From Polynucleobacter sp. MWH-Svant-W18 (GTDB lineage: Bacteria > Pseudomonadota > Gammaproteobacteria > Burkholderiales > Burkholderiaceae), in assembly GCF_018687495.1 (NCBI RefSeq), contig NZ_CP061293.1, forward strand, positions 1,550,001 through 1,614,000: a DNA stretch of 64,000 bases. The letters are read 5' to 3'. Below, piece by piece: positions 41,531 to 49,921 of the stretch. The notes beneath the pieces are model-generated. The model was not told the DNA's origin. It worked only from the letters and a program-made list of their open reading frames with translations, and ran no database searches. Both the position numbers and the translations under genes were made by a program. Numbering within the stretch: position 1 is the stretch's first letter; every line of letters begins with the position of its first letter.

Positions 41531-42523
41531 ATGATAGCTAAGACTCGTGAACGTACCCTAAAGCTTGCGCGCGACACCCTCACAATCGAGGCTGCTGCAC
41601 TGCAAACCATGCGCGATCGCCTTGAAGGGGCCAATGCTGATGCCCTAGTGCTCGCTGTTGATCTATTACATGGCTGCAAAGGCAGAATCGTCGTTTCCGG
41701 CATCGGCAAATCGGGCCACATTGCGCGCAAAATTGCCGCCACCTTTGCCTCAACTGGTTCACCCGCTTTTTTTGTTCACCCAGCGGAAGCCAGCCATGGT
41801 GATTTAGGCATGGTGACTAGGGACGACGTTTTTGTTGCCCTATCCAATTCCGGTGAAACCGAAGAATTGCTAACTATCGTTCCCATCGTGAAACGCACTG
41901 GTGCAAAACTGATTGCACTGACTGGTGCGCCGAACTCCTCACTCGCTAAATTGGCAGATGCGCATTTAGATACTAGCGTTGAAAAAGAAGCGTGCCCACT
42001 CAATCTTGCGCCAACCACTAGCACTACTGCTGCGCTCGCCATGGGCGATGCTTTAGCTGTTGCACTTTTAGATGCCAGAGGTTTTGAAGCAGAGGATTTT
42101 ATTCGCTCACATCCAGGTGGCAGACTAGGTCGCAAGCAACTCAGTCACGTCAGTGAAGTGATGCGCAGCTTTGATGACACACCAAAGATTTCCATTGATG
42201 CATCCTTACAGGAAGCTCTTCTAGAAATGACCTCTAAACGCATGGGTATGGTGGTCACCTTAGATAGCAACAAAAAAGTATTTGGTATTTTGACCGATGG
42301 TGATTTACGTCGTTTATTGGAAAAAAATACCAACCTAGATGGCATCACACTAAAAAGCGCAACGACGCCAGCACCACGGACGATTCCGCCAGAACTGCTT
42401 GCCGAAGAAGCCATTGAGATGATGGAAAAACACCGCATTAATCATCTTGTGGTTACCGACATCAATGGTCAACTACTAGGCGCACTCAATTTGCATGATT
42501 TATTTGCTGCAAAAGTGATTTAG
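41531..42523 (+). CDS. kdsD: D-arabinose 5-phosphate isomerase (KdsD/KpsF)
   Basis: This 330-residue enzyme turns ribulose-5-phosphate into arabinose-5-phosphate, the first step to KDO. The SIS sugar-isomerase domain (about 1-190) contains VVSGIGKSGHIARKIAATFASTG and FVALSNSGETEE, and the active-site His region LNLAPTTSTTAALAMGDALA. Two CBS domains follow (about 205-265 and 275-330), with GILTDGDLRR in the first. It heads the run kdsD-kdsC-lptC-lptA-lptB, all with small gaps or overlaps, so KDO synthesis and LPS export are transcribed together. Confidence 0.95.
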   Translation: MIAKTRERTLKLARDTLTIEAAALQTMRDRLEGANADALVLAVDLLHGCKGRIVVSGIGKSGHIARKIAATFASTGSPAFFVHPAEASHGDLGMVTRDDVFVALSNSGETEELLTIVPIVKRTGAKLIALTGAPNSSLAKLADAHLDTSVEKEACPLNLAPTTSTTAALAMGDALAVALLDARGFEAEDFIRSHPGGRLGRKQLSHVSEVMRSFDDTPKISIDASLQEALLEMTSKRMGMVVTLDSNKKVFGILTDGDLRRLLEKNTNLDGITLKSATTPAPRTIPPELLAEEAIEMMEKHRINHLVVTDINGQLLGALNLHDLFAAKVI

Positions 42524-42544
42524 TCATTCATCCTATTAAACTTT

Positions 42545-43117
42545 ATGCCCAGCGCGTTTAACACCCACAATACCAATCCTCTTGCACAGTATCCCCAAGC
42601 ATGGGAGCGCGCGGGCGCTGTCAAGCTTCTAGTCTTAGATGTTGATGGTGTTTTAACCAATGGGCAAGTATGGATTGGTGCAGATGGTAAAGAATCGCTA
42701 AAAGCGTTTGATATTCAAGATGGTCTAGGTATTAAATTATTAGAGCAGTGTGGCATTCCCACCGCGATCATCACTGGTCGCAACTCAAAAATGGTTTTAG
42801 CCCGCTGCGAAGAACTGGGAATTAAACAGGTTCACATGGGCGTTGCAAATAAAGCAGTCGCTCTAGATCAGATACTCAAAGGCTTGCAATTAAGCGCTGC
42901 TGATTGTGCGGTAATGGGTGATGACTGGCCAGATTTAGCGATGATGAAAAATGCGGGTTTCAGAATTTGCCCTGCCCAAGCCCATGATGCCGTTAAAGAG
43001 ATGGCGCATTTTGTCACCTCGCGAACTGGTGGCAATAGCGCTGTGCGAGAAGTGTGCGATCTGATTTTGAAAGCGCAAAACCGCTATGAGGAATTGCTCA
43101 GCAAGGCCAGTAGTTAA
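42545..43117 (+). CDS. kdsC: KDO-8-phosphate phosphatase
   Basis: This 190-residue tetrameric HAD-family phosphatase removes phosphate from KDO-8-P. The nucleophile motif LLVLDVDGVLTNGQVW (about residue 31), GIPTAIITGRNSKMV and CAVMGDDWPDLAMM are the three HAD motifs, with no cap domain as expected. The N-terminal 25 residues are a variable extension. The start of lptC is 3 bp downstream. Confidence 0.95.
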   Translation: MPSAFNTHNTNPLAQYPQAWERAGAVKLLVLDVDGVLTNGQVWIGADGKESLKAFDIQDGLGIKLLEQCGIPTAIITGRNSKMVLARCEELGIKQVHMGVANKAVALDQILKGLQLSAADCAVMGDDWPDLAMMKNAGFRICPAQAHDAVKEMAHFVTSRTGGNSAVREVCDLILKAQNRYEELLSKASS

Positions 43118-43120
43118 GCA

Positions 43121-43768
43121 ATGCAATTAAGCTCTCAACATATTAAGCAAAGCATTGGTCGCACACTGTTGCGCCTCATGCCATTGCTGTTAATGGGTGT
43201 ACTAACACTGCTGACTTTTTGGCTAGTCCAAAAAAATACACCACATGAAAAATCTCCACTTGAGCGCGTCAGACTTCATGAGCCGGATTACACCATCAAC
43301 AATGGTACGCTTTCAGCCCTCAATGAACTTGGCAATACCAAGTATCGAATCTTGGGTAATAAAGTCACGCACTATGATGATGATGCTTCGATTGATATTG
43401 CGACGCCCCGCATGCGCTTGTTCCAGCCCGATAAGGCCCCGGTAACGGTCAAATCTGATACCGGCCACCTTGATGGTGATCTCACCATTCTCGACTTAAT
43501 TGACAATGCCAGTATCTTCCGGCCCGCGCAGGCTGCCACCGCTACCGAACCGGCTACCCTTCGCATGCTGGCAACTTCCAGTTATTTCAAGGTACTGATT
43601 AATGATGACATCATTGAATCAGATAGACCCATTACGCTTGAACAAGGCATGTCAATCATGCACTCCACCGAAGGTGGCATTTTTCATAATGTTGAACAAA
43701 GCATGACGCTCTTGGGTCAAGTAAAAGGACGTATTGAGCGCGCACCGCGAGGAAGTCCACAACAATGA
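43121..43768 (+). CDS. lptC: LPS export system protein LptC
   Basis: This 215-residue bitopic protein joins the inner-membrane LptBFG transporter to the periplasmic LptA bridge. One membrane helix lies near the N-terminus (about residues 17-35, LMPLLLMGVLTLLTFWLV) with the rest a periplasmic beta-jellyroll; sequence similarity in this family is low, and recognition rests on topology, on ARPEYT-like DYTINNGTLSAL and on position. The last codons overlap the lptA start as ATGA. Confidence 0.88.
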   Translation: MQLSSQHIKQSIGRTLLRLMPLLLMGVLTLLTFWLVQKNTPHEKSPLERVRLHEPDYTINNGTLSALNELGNTKYRILGNKVTHYDDDASIDIATPRMRLFQPDKAPVTVKSDTGHLDGDLTILDLIDNASIFRPAQAATATEPATLRMLATSSYFKVLINDDIIESDRPITLEQGMSIMHSTEGGIFHNVEQSMTLLGQVKGRIERAPRGSPQQ

Positions 43769-44331
43769 AGGTACATTCTCGCTCCACCAGTGCATTTTTC
43801 ATTGCCTTGCTTTTCGGGCTGAGTATCAGTGGATATACCTGTGCGGAAAAAGCGGATCGAGATAAACCTTTGATTCTCGAAGCTGAAAAAGTATCGGTAA
43901 ACGATGTTCAACAGGTCTATGACCTAAATGGTCAAATCTTGCTCATTAAAGGAACCATCGTTGTCACCGGAGAAGATGGTCACATACAGGTTGACCCAGA
44001 AGGATATGAATTTGTTGATGTGAAGGGCTCGCAAAACACCATTGCTAGCTTTCGCCAGCGACGTGAAGGACCTGAGGATGAATTCATGCAGGGCACAGCC
44101 AATCAAGTTGCTTATAACGCCAAAACTGAGATCCTGACACTTACTGGTGATGCTAATTTAAAGCGCCTCCTCAATGTGCAAATGCTCGACCAGTTACGTG
44201 GCTGGAAAATTGAGTATGACGATGTAAAGCAGTACTATCGGGTTACCCCTCCTCAGGACGCAAAGCCGGATGATCTGCCTTTGGCAAGAGCAATCCTTTC
44301 ACCAAGACGAAAAGCCACACTAGAGAAATGA
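43765..44331 (+). CDS. lptA: LPS transport periplasmic protein LptA
   Basis: This 188-residue OstA-fold protein forms the bridge that carries LPS across the periplasm. A signal peptide is visible (about residues 1-27, [17 protein letters not shown]); the mature part has the OstA pattern [26 protein letters not shown] and [11 protein letters not shown]. The Cys near the cleavage site is not in a convincing lipobox. It overlaps lptC and lptB by ATGA at both ends, so translation of the three is coupled. Confidence 0.93.
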   Translation: MKVHSRSTSAFFIALLFGLSISGYTCAEKADRDKPLILEAEKVSVNDVQQVYDLNGQILLIKGTIVVTGEDGHIQVDPEGYEFVDVKGSQNTIASFRQRREGPEDEFMQGTANQVAYNAKTEILTLTGDANLKRLLNVQMLDQLRGWKIEYDDVKQYYRVTPPQDAKPDDLPLARAILSPRRKATLEK

Positions 44332-45095
44332 CAACGGATTTAGCTCAGACCAATCACACTGCAACCCTTAGCGCGCATCACTTACAAAAGCGCTACGGCT
44401 CTAGAACCGTTGTACGAGATGTCTCTATCGAGGTGAAATGCGGAGAAGTAGTAGGACTTCTTGGGCCTAATGGTGCTGGCAAAACAACTTCGTTCTACAT
44501 GATCGTTGGCTTAGTCCCTTTGGACGGCGGCAATATTGTTCTGGATGGCGCAGATATTACCCACCTACCAATCCACGAGCGCGCTCGTATGGGTCTGTCT
44601 TATCTTCCACAGGAAGCTTCAGTATTTAGAAAGCTGAATGTTGCGGAGAATATTCAGGCTGTTCTAGAGCTTCAAGTTCAAGGCGGCAAACCTCTGACCA
44701 AAGCTGAAATTGCCAATCGTCTCGATGAGCTTCTGGGTGAACTTCAAATCAGTCATCTGCGCAACAATCCCGCCCTATCACTATCGGGCGGTGAGCGTCG
44801 TCGCGTTGAAATCGCAAGAGCACTGGCATCTCAACCCAAATTTATCTTGTTGGATGAACCATTTGCCGGTGTTGACCCTATTGCTGTTGGGGAAATTCAG
44901 CGGATTGTGCGCTTCCTACGCGATCGCCAAATTGGCGTTCTGATTACTGACCATAACGTACGGGAAACCTTGGGTATTTGTGACCACGCTTACATTATTA
45001 GCGAGGGTAGCGTTCTTGCTGAAGGTAAGCCCGATCAAATCATCCAAAATGATGCTGTCCGTAGGGTTTATTTGGGCGAAAACTTCCGGATGTAA
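44328..45095 (+). CDS. lptB: LPS export ABC transporter ATP-binding protein LptB
   Basis: This 255-residue cytoplasmic ATPase powers LPS extraction by LptFG. Walker [17 protein letters not shown], the Q-loop, signature [18 protein letters not shown], Walker [17 protein letters not shown] and the switch His in [19 protein letters not shown] are all intact, as is the LptB-type C-terminus [11 protein letters not shown]. lptF and lptG are not in the window. In most proteobacteria rpoN follows directly; here the next gene is hpf after 184 bp. Confidence 0.96.
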   Translation: MTTDLAQTNHTATLSAHHLQKRYGSRTVVRDVSIEVKCGEVVGLLGPNGAGKTTSFYMIVGLVPLDGGNIVLDGADITHLPIHERARMGLSYLPQEASVFRKLNVAENIQAVLELQVQGGKPLTKAEIANRLDELLGELQISHLRNNPALSLSGGERRRVEIARALASQPKFILLDEPFAGVDPIAVGEIQRIVRFLRDRQIGVLITDHNVRETLGICDHAYIISEGSVLAEGKPDQIIQNDAVRRVYLGENFRM

Positions 45096-45279
45096 TCTGG
45101 ACGGTCTTTCTGGCCGTTTTATTGAATAAAAATCGTTTTCCCTCTTGGATTTCGGCAAATTCGCTGATACGCTGGAGGTTCATGATGTTCCTTTCCCAAA
45201 ATACTGCTCAAATCATTTCAGGGGCTTGCTGCGCACCCCATGCATGAGCATGCGCACGCGTATATCCGAGGAGATGCTA
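45096..45279 (+). other. Gap where rpoN is normally found
   Basis: In E. coli and most betaproteobacteria rpoN (sigma-54) lies between lptB and hpf. These 184 bases have no room for it, and none of the forward frames shows the RpoN box or another recognisable piece. A weak GC hairpin (about ACGG/CCGT, 45103-45117) followed by TTTTATT sits just after lptB. The rest shows nothing else I can name. Confidence 0.6.
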
Positions 45280-45603
45280 ATGAATTTAAAGATTAATAGC
45301 CGCCATGTAGAAGTAACACCAGCCATGCGCACACATCTTGAAGCTGGGATGGCCAAAATTCGCAAGCACTTTGACCATGTAATTGATGCCTCCGCCTTTC
45401 TGGTTGTGGATAACGCCAAAGAGAAGGATCTACGTCAGAGCGCCGAGATCACCATTCACCTCAAAGGCAAGGAATTGTTTGCTGAAGCTCACAATGCCGA
45501 CCTTTACCACGCGATGGATGCCGTGGTCGATAAGTTGGAACGGCAAGTGGTTAAGCACAAGGAAAAGATCCAGGACCACCATCACGAAAAGCGATTTGAG
45601 TAA
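45280..45603 (+). CDS. hpf: Ribosome hibernation promoting factor, short form
   Basis: This 107-residue protein of the HPF/YfiA family binds the 30S decoding region and promotes inactive 100S ribosomes in stationary phase. The fold is recognisable from LKINSRHVEVTPAMRTHLEAGM at the start through LFAEAHNADLYHAMDAVVDKLERQV and the basic-His tail KEKIQDHHHEKRF. The frame is open to a TTG at 45145, but GAGGAG at 45269-45274 and the family start support 45280. It sits in the rpoN-operon position followed by ptsN. Confidence 0.93.
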   Translation: MNLKINSRHVEVTPAMRTHLEAGMAKIRKHFDHVIDASAFLVVDNAKEKDLRQSAEITIHLKGKELFAEAHNADLYHAMDAVVDKLERQVVKHKEKIQDHHHEKRFE

Positions 45604-45636
45604 GTCTTGTCGTCAGGACACCTATAATCAATTGCA

Positions 45637-46098
45637 ATGAATGCCCTGACCAATCTTTTTACCCCTGACTGCATTGCATTAGAGAATCCTGCCAAAAGCA
45701 GATCTGATGCATTTGCAGCAGCTGGGAACCTCTTTGCCAAACAAGTAGGTATCGATGCAAATGCTGTCGTTGAATTCCTCAATGCTCGTGAAGATTTAGG
45801 CTCTACCGCTCTCGGAGCTGGCGTAGCCATTCCTCATGGGCGTGTCAAAGGTTTAAAGCAGCCAAGCGCTGCTTTCATGAGACTAAAAGACCCCATTGAT
45901 TTTGCCGCTCCAGATGGTCAGCCCGTCTCCATTTTGATCTTTTTGTTAGTTCCAGAAAAAGCGACTCAACAACATTTAGAAATTTTGTCTTCAATTGCTC
46001 AGTTATTGTCAGATGCCGACACGCGTGAATTTCTATCCACTGCTACGGATCCTGCAAAGGTATGTGAAAAACTACAGCACTGGGGTGCAGCAAAATGA
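45637..46098 (+). CDS. ptsN: PTS IIA-like nitrogen-regulatory protein PtsN
   Basis: This 153-residue EIIA-Ntr protein is the terminal phosphate acceptor of the nitrogen-related phosphotransferase relay, regulating potassium transport and other targets. The phosphorylated His67 lies in the conserved [11 protein letters not shown] motif. The rest has the EIIA mannitol/fructose fold ([25 protein letters not shown]). Its stop overlaps the hprK start as ATGA. The upstream kinases (PtsP/PtsI and HPr) are not in the window. Confidence 0.94.
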   Translation: MNALTNLFTPDCIALENPAKSRSDAFAAAGNLFAKQVGIDANAVVEFLNAREDLGSTALGAGVAIPHGRVKGLKQPSAAFMRLKDPIDFAAPDGQPVSILIFLLVPEKATQQHLEILSSIAQLLSDADTREFLSTATDPAKVCEKLQHWGAAK

Positions 46099-47081
46099 CA
46101 CAGCCCTTACTCCTAGAGGGAGTAACTGCTCAGCAGATTTTTGATGACAACGTAGCCGATCTCAAATTTTCTTGGATTGGTGGATTAGAAGGGGCTGACC
46201 GCACCTTTCCAACAGAAGCAGTAAAAGCAGCTGCAGCCAGTTCAGATTTGGTTGGCCACTTAAACCTCATTCACCCGAGTCGCATACAAATTTTTGGTGA
46301 GCAAGAGGTGGATTACCACGCGGCACTAGAACCAAAACAAAGACAAGAACAAATTGCCAATTTGATTTCAAAAACGCCACCCTGCGTCATTGTGGCGGAT
46401 GGTAAAACTGCAGATCCAGACCTTCAGCTTTTTTGCCAGCGCTCTTCTACTCCCTTATTTACAACGTCGATCTCCGCAGCAGAAGTGATTGATCATCTGC
46501 GTATCTACCTGACCAAAATTGGCGCACCCCAAATCACAATGCATGGGGTATTTATGGATATCTTAGGTTTGGGAGTCTTGCTTACCGGGGACTCTGGCTT
46601 GGGTAAGAGCGAGCTGGGTCTTGAATTGATTTCTCGCGGCCATGGTTTAGTAGCAGATGATGCGGTAGATTTTGCCCGTCTTGGTCCAGACTATATTGAA
46701 GGCCGCTGCCCTGTAATTTTGCGCAATCTGCTCGAAGTACGTGGCCTAGGGCTATTAGATATTCGCACTATCTTTGGTGAAACTGCAGTGCGTCGCAAAC
46801 TGAAGCTCCGTTTAATTGTTCAACTGGTTCGCAGGACGGATGGAGAGTTTGAAAGACTGCCTCTTGAAGCTCAACATATTGATGTCTTAGGTGTACCCAT
46901 TCGCACCGTGAAAATTCAAGTGGCGGCTGGTCGCAACTTAGCTGTTCTAGTTGAAGCAGCTGTTCGTAATACGATTTTGCAATTGCGCGGTATTGATACC
47001 CTAAAAGAATTTATAGAGCGTCAACGTCAGCAAATGAATGCAGAGGCTGACTCTGTCAAATCCCAAGGTCGACTCCTCTAA
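46095..47081 (+). CDS. hprK: HPr kinase/phosphorylase
   Basis: This 328-residue enzyme phosphorylates and dephosphorylates HPr on a serine, a control point first known in Gram-positive bacteria but widespread in alpha- and betaproteobacteria. The Walker A loop [18 protein letters not shown] lies at about residue 165, preceded by the capping His in [10 protein letters not shown]; the HprK signature [16 protein letters not shown] is intact near residue 215. The N-terminal MurF-like domain (about 1-130) is present. ptsN-hprK-rapZ are contiguous, linking PTS relay, its regulator and cell-envelope sugar control. Confidence 0.95.
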   Translation: MTQPLLLEGVTAQQIFDDNVADLKFSWIGGLEGADRTFPTEAVKAAAASSDLVGHLNLIHPSRIQIFGEQEVDYHAALEPKQRQEQIANLISKTPPCVIVADGKTADPDLQLFCQRSSTPLFTTSISAAEVIDHLRIYLTKIGAPQITMHGVFMDILGLGVLLTGDSGLGKSELGLELISRGHGLVADDAVDFARLGPDYIEGRCPVILRNLLEVRGLGLLDIRTIFGETAVRRKLKLRLIVQLVRRTDGEFERLPLEAQHIDVLGVPIRTVKIQVAAGRNLAVLVEAAVRNTILQLRGIDTLKEFIERQRQQMNAEADSVKSQGRLL

Positions 47082-47084
47082 GCC

Positions 47085-47975
47085 ATGCAAATTAATCTGA
47101 TTACCGGAATCTCTGGCTCGGGTAAATCAGTTGCCTTGAGAGCATTTGAGGATGCAGGATATGACTGTGTAGACAATCTACCCGTATCTCTACTAGAAAG
47201 CCTCATCAGCACCCTAGAAAAAGAAAATAGTGAACGCATTGCAGTCGCCATTGATGCCCGTCGTGGCCAGTCGATTGCTGATCTTCCATCAATTCTTGAA
47301 AATTTAAGGCGCAATCATCAAGTTCGTGTAGTTTTCTTAAACGCCAATACCGATGCTTTAGTTCAGCGCTTTTCTGAAACGCGCAGGCGTCACCCTTTAT
47401 CAGGCAATACCACTCAATCTGAGTCCGTTACCTTAATTGAAGCAATCGATAAAGAACGTAATTTGCTGGAGCCCCTGCGCCCACAAGCGCATACGATTGA
47501 TACAAGCAATCTCCCTGCACACGCATTACGCTCCTGGATTGGTGATCTTCTTAAAGATAAACCTCTTGGCCTTTCAATCATCTTTGAATCTTTCGGATTC
47601 AAAAAGGGGGTTCCTAGTGATGCTGACTTAGTATTTGATGCGCGCTGTCTCCCCAACCCCCATTACGATAAAGACCTCAGGCCCTTAACTGGCAACGATA
47701 AGCCCGTTAAAGAATTTCTTGAAAAAATTCCTGCAGTCATCAGCATGGAAAATGACATTATTCAATTTATTGATAAATGGTTACCTCACTATATTGCTGA
47801 TGGCCGCAGCTACTTGACAGTTGCTATTGGCTGTACTGGTGGCCAACATCGCTCCGTCTACTTAGTCAATCGGATTAGCGAACACTTCCGTGCACAAAAA
47901 GATTTAGCTGATCTACAGCTTAATTTTTTAGATCGCCATCGCGAGCTTGACTCAATCCCTGTAGCAAAATCTTAA
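47085..47975 (+). CDS. rapZ: RNase adapter protein RapZ
   Basis: This 296-residue protein has the RapZ architecture: an N-terminal P-loop domain (LITGISGSGKSVALRAFEDAGYDCVDNLP) and a C-terminal domain with GCTGGQHRSVYLV and RHREL near the end. In E. coli RapZ senses glucosamine-6-phosphate and steers RNase E to the GlmZ sRNA; outside the enterics the target is unknown, since GlmY and GlmZ are absent. Its last 56 bases overlap the 3' end of mutY on the other strand. Confidence 0.94.
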   Translation: MQINLITGISGSGKSVALRAFEDAGYDCVDNLPVSLLESLISTLEKENSERIAVAIDARRGQSIADLPSILENLRRNHQVRVVFLNANTDALVQRFSETRRRHPLSGNTTQSESVTLIEAIDKERNLLEPLRPQAHTIDTSNLPAHALRSWIGDLLKDKPLGLSIIFESFGFKKGVPSDADLVFDARCLPNPHYDKDLRPLTGNDKPVKEFLEKIPAVISMENDIIQFIDKWLPHYIADGRSYLTVAIGCTGGQHRSVYLVNRISEHFRAQKDLADLQLNFLDRHRELDSIPVAKS

Positions 47976-49065
47976 TTGGTTGCGGCAATCCATAGCGACC
48001 CAGTTGATTTAGCGCGACCCACTGCACATCTGGATTTGAAAATTCCAGTGGTTTTATAAAATCCAACTCCCAAATTTGCATCCATAAACGACGGTGCGTA
48101 AATACATGTTTGATTTGCTCGCCCTGAAATAGCTGTTGACACGACTTCAGTAATCGCCCCACCTTCTCTTGTGGCAAAGTTGCTGCTAGCAGTTGCTCTA
48201 ATGCTGGGGGAGCCCTTAAAGCCTGAGCAGCCTTAGGTCTCCAAGCAGACTCTGGCAAACACCATAGCCCGCCCCAGATTGCTTTACTTGGACGTTTTTG
48301 CAATAGCACCGAATTCCCAGACCGAATCAATACCATGTCGCAATCGAATTCAGGAGATTTAGCTTTGACAACCTTCTGAGGCAAGGCAAGTACTTGATCA
48401 CTAAGATTTGCTTGGCAAGCTTTTTCAAAAGGGCATTTTCTTTCGGAGCCTAAACAAACTGGTTTGCGTGCGGTACACCAAGTAGCGCCAAAATCCATCA
48501 AGGCCTGTGTATACACCGGCATATCTTGTGGATCATTAGGTAATAACGCTGTTGCCAATTGCCATAGGCGGTCATTCACCACCTTATTCTGAATTGAGCC
48601 CTCAACAGCAAACAATCTTGCCAAAATTCTTTTGACGTTGGCATCAAGAATCGGCGCTCGTTCATGAAAAGCAAATGCTGCAATCGCACCCGCAGTCGAT
48701 CGACCAATACCCTTTAACTGCTCAAGTAGGGCAGGATCACTTGGAAATTTTCCAGAAAATTCTTGCATCACTTGTTGTGCACAAGTATGCAAATTTCTGG
48801 CCCGCGAGTAATAACCTAAACCGGCCCACTCCGCCAATACTTCATCAATATCCGCAGCAGCCAATTTTTTGACGGTGGGAAAACGCTTCATAAATCGGGG
48901 ATAGCGCTCTAGTACGGTTGTAACTTGCGTTTGCTGGAGCATGATCTCTGAAACCCATACTGCATAGGGATCTCGGTTCCCTTGCCAAGGTAAACCAGAG
49001 CGACCGCTATGGCCGTGCCAGGCAATCAGCCGAGCAGCAAAAGTATCGCTTAGCGCTTTTGACAT
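47920..49065 (-). CDS. mutY: Adenine DNA glycosylase MutY with a lengthened iron-sulfur loop
   Basis: This 381-residue glycosylase removes adenine paired with 8-oxoguanine. Catalytic Glu is in VSEIMLQQTQV, the HhH motif is QLKGIGRSTAGAIAAFAF, and the catalytic Asp is in PILDANVKRILAR. The Fe-S cysteines are C197, C204, C211 and C217, spacing CX6CX6CX5C; the family norm is CX6CX2CX5C, so four residues are inserted between the second and third ligand. A C-terminal Nudix-like 8-oxoG recognition domain follows (about 240-375). I start at the ATG at 49065 (MSKALSD), 24 residues of unmatched frame being discarded; it overlaps mutM by 16 bases. Its 3' end overlaps rapZ. Confidence 0.93.
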   Translation of the reverse strand: MSKALSDTFAARLIAWHGHSGRSGLPWQGNRDPYAVWVSEIMLQQTQVTTVLERYPRFMKRFPTVKKLAAADIDEVLAEWAGLGYYSRARNLHTCAQQVMQEFSGKFPSDPALLEQLKGIGRSTAGAIAAFAFHERAPILDANVKRILARLFAVEGSIQNKVVNDRLWQLATALLPNDPQDMPVYTQALMDFGATWCTARKPVCLGSERKCPFEKACQANLSDQVLALPQKVVKAKSPEFDCDMVLIRSGNSVLLQKRPSKAIWGGLWCLPESAWRPKAAQALRAPPALEQLLAATLPQEKVGRLLKSCQQLFQGEQIKHVFTHRRLWMQIWELDFIKPLEFSNPDVQWVALNQLGRYGLPQPIKILLQGLSQARDGDLKN

Positions 49066-49886
49066 TGGGGACAGAAATAGGTGGAGCGTTGCCCTTGGAC
49101 AATTTGTGAAATGGGGGTTTTGCAAACTTTGCAAGGCAATCCCTTGCGATCATAGACTTTGGTTTGCACCATGAAATGTCCAGGGTCTCCGTCACTGTTC
49201 ACAAAATCTTTCAAACTACTACCCCCTGCAGCAATGGCTTTTTTTAGAATTGATCGCACTGCATTAGCCAGTCGTACACATTGGGGGCGCGTCAATTTAC
49301 CCGCAGGTTTTGCAGGATGAATGCCTGCATCAAATAAACTTTCCGAACAATAGATGTTGCCAACACCAACAACTGCTTGTCCAGCCAATAGAAATTGCTT
49401 AACTGCAACAGTACGCTTTCGAGAACTCTGATACAGCACTTGGGCGCCAAGCTCGCCTGCGAATTCTGCAGAAAAAGGTTCGACTCCCAATTTTTGCAAA
49501 AGGGTATTCTTTTCAATTGGGCCTTTTGTTCTGGGATGCCATAACACTGCACCAAATTTTCTGGGGTCATGCAAACGCAGACTCAATTTGCCAAACTCTA
49601 GCGTCACTCGATCATGGGTCTTCAAGGGCTCTGCACTCGGTAAGACCCGCAAAGTTCCGGTCATGCCCAAATGGATGAGTAAATGTCCAGTATCCATTTC
49701 AAGAAGCAAGTATTTACCACGTCGGGCAATTGATTGGACTGTTTGTCCAGGCAAAATCTTGGGTAAATTGCTGGGCACCGGCCAACGCAAGCGCCCATCA
49801 AGCACTTTGACGACGCTGACCTTACGCCCTTCAAGATGAGGGGTAATTCCTAAACGGGTGACTTCTACTTCTGGAAGTTCTGGCAT
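49050..49886 (-). CDS. mutM: Formamidopyrimidine-DNA glycosylase MutM
   Basis: This 278-residue bifunctional glycosylase/AP lyase removes 8-oxoguanine. It begins with the catalytic MPELPEVE (Pro2, Glu3 after Met removal); the catalytic Lys is in HLGMTGTLRV-adjacent positions, the HhH motif is AVVGVGNIYCSESLF, and the C-terminal zinc finger is CKVCKTP with CPQCQKR. mutM and mutY overlap by 16 bases, so both enzymes of the oxidised-guanine repair pathway are made from one transcript. The divergent TPR-LolB gene starts 35 bp away. Confidence 0.97.
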   Translation of the reverse strand: MPELPEVEVTRLGITPHLEGRKVSVVKVLDGRLRWPVPSNLPKILPGQTVQSIARRGKYLLLEMDTGHLLIHLGMTGTLRVLPSAEPLKTHDRVTLEFGKLSLRLHDPRKFGAVLWHPRTKGPIEKNTLLQKLGVEPFSAEFAGELGAQVLYQSSRKRTVAVKQFLLAGQAVVGVGNIYCSESLFDAGIHPAKPAGKLTRPQCVRLANAVRSILKKAIAAGGSSLKDFVNSDGDPGHFMVQTKVYDRKGLPCKVCKTPISQIVQGQRSTYFCPQCQKR

Positions 49887-49921
49887 ACAGGGATTGTAGA
49901 TTCGCGGATTAGAATGTGCTG

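Noticed and set aside
45145..45279. A 45-residue upstream extension of Hpf from a TTG, and possible rpoN remnant
   Set aside because: A good GAGGAG precedes the start at 45280, and the extra residues match neither Hpf nor any RpoN region.
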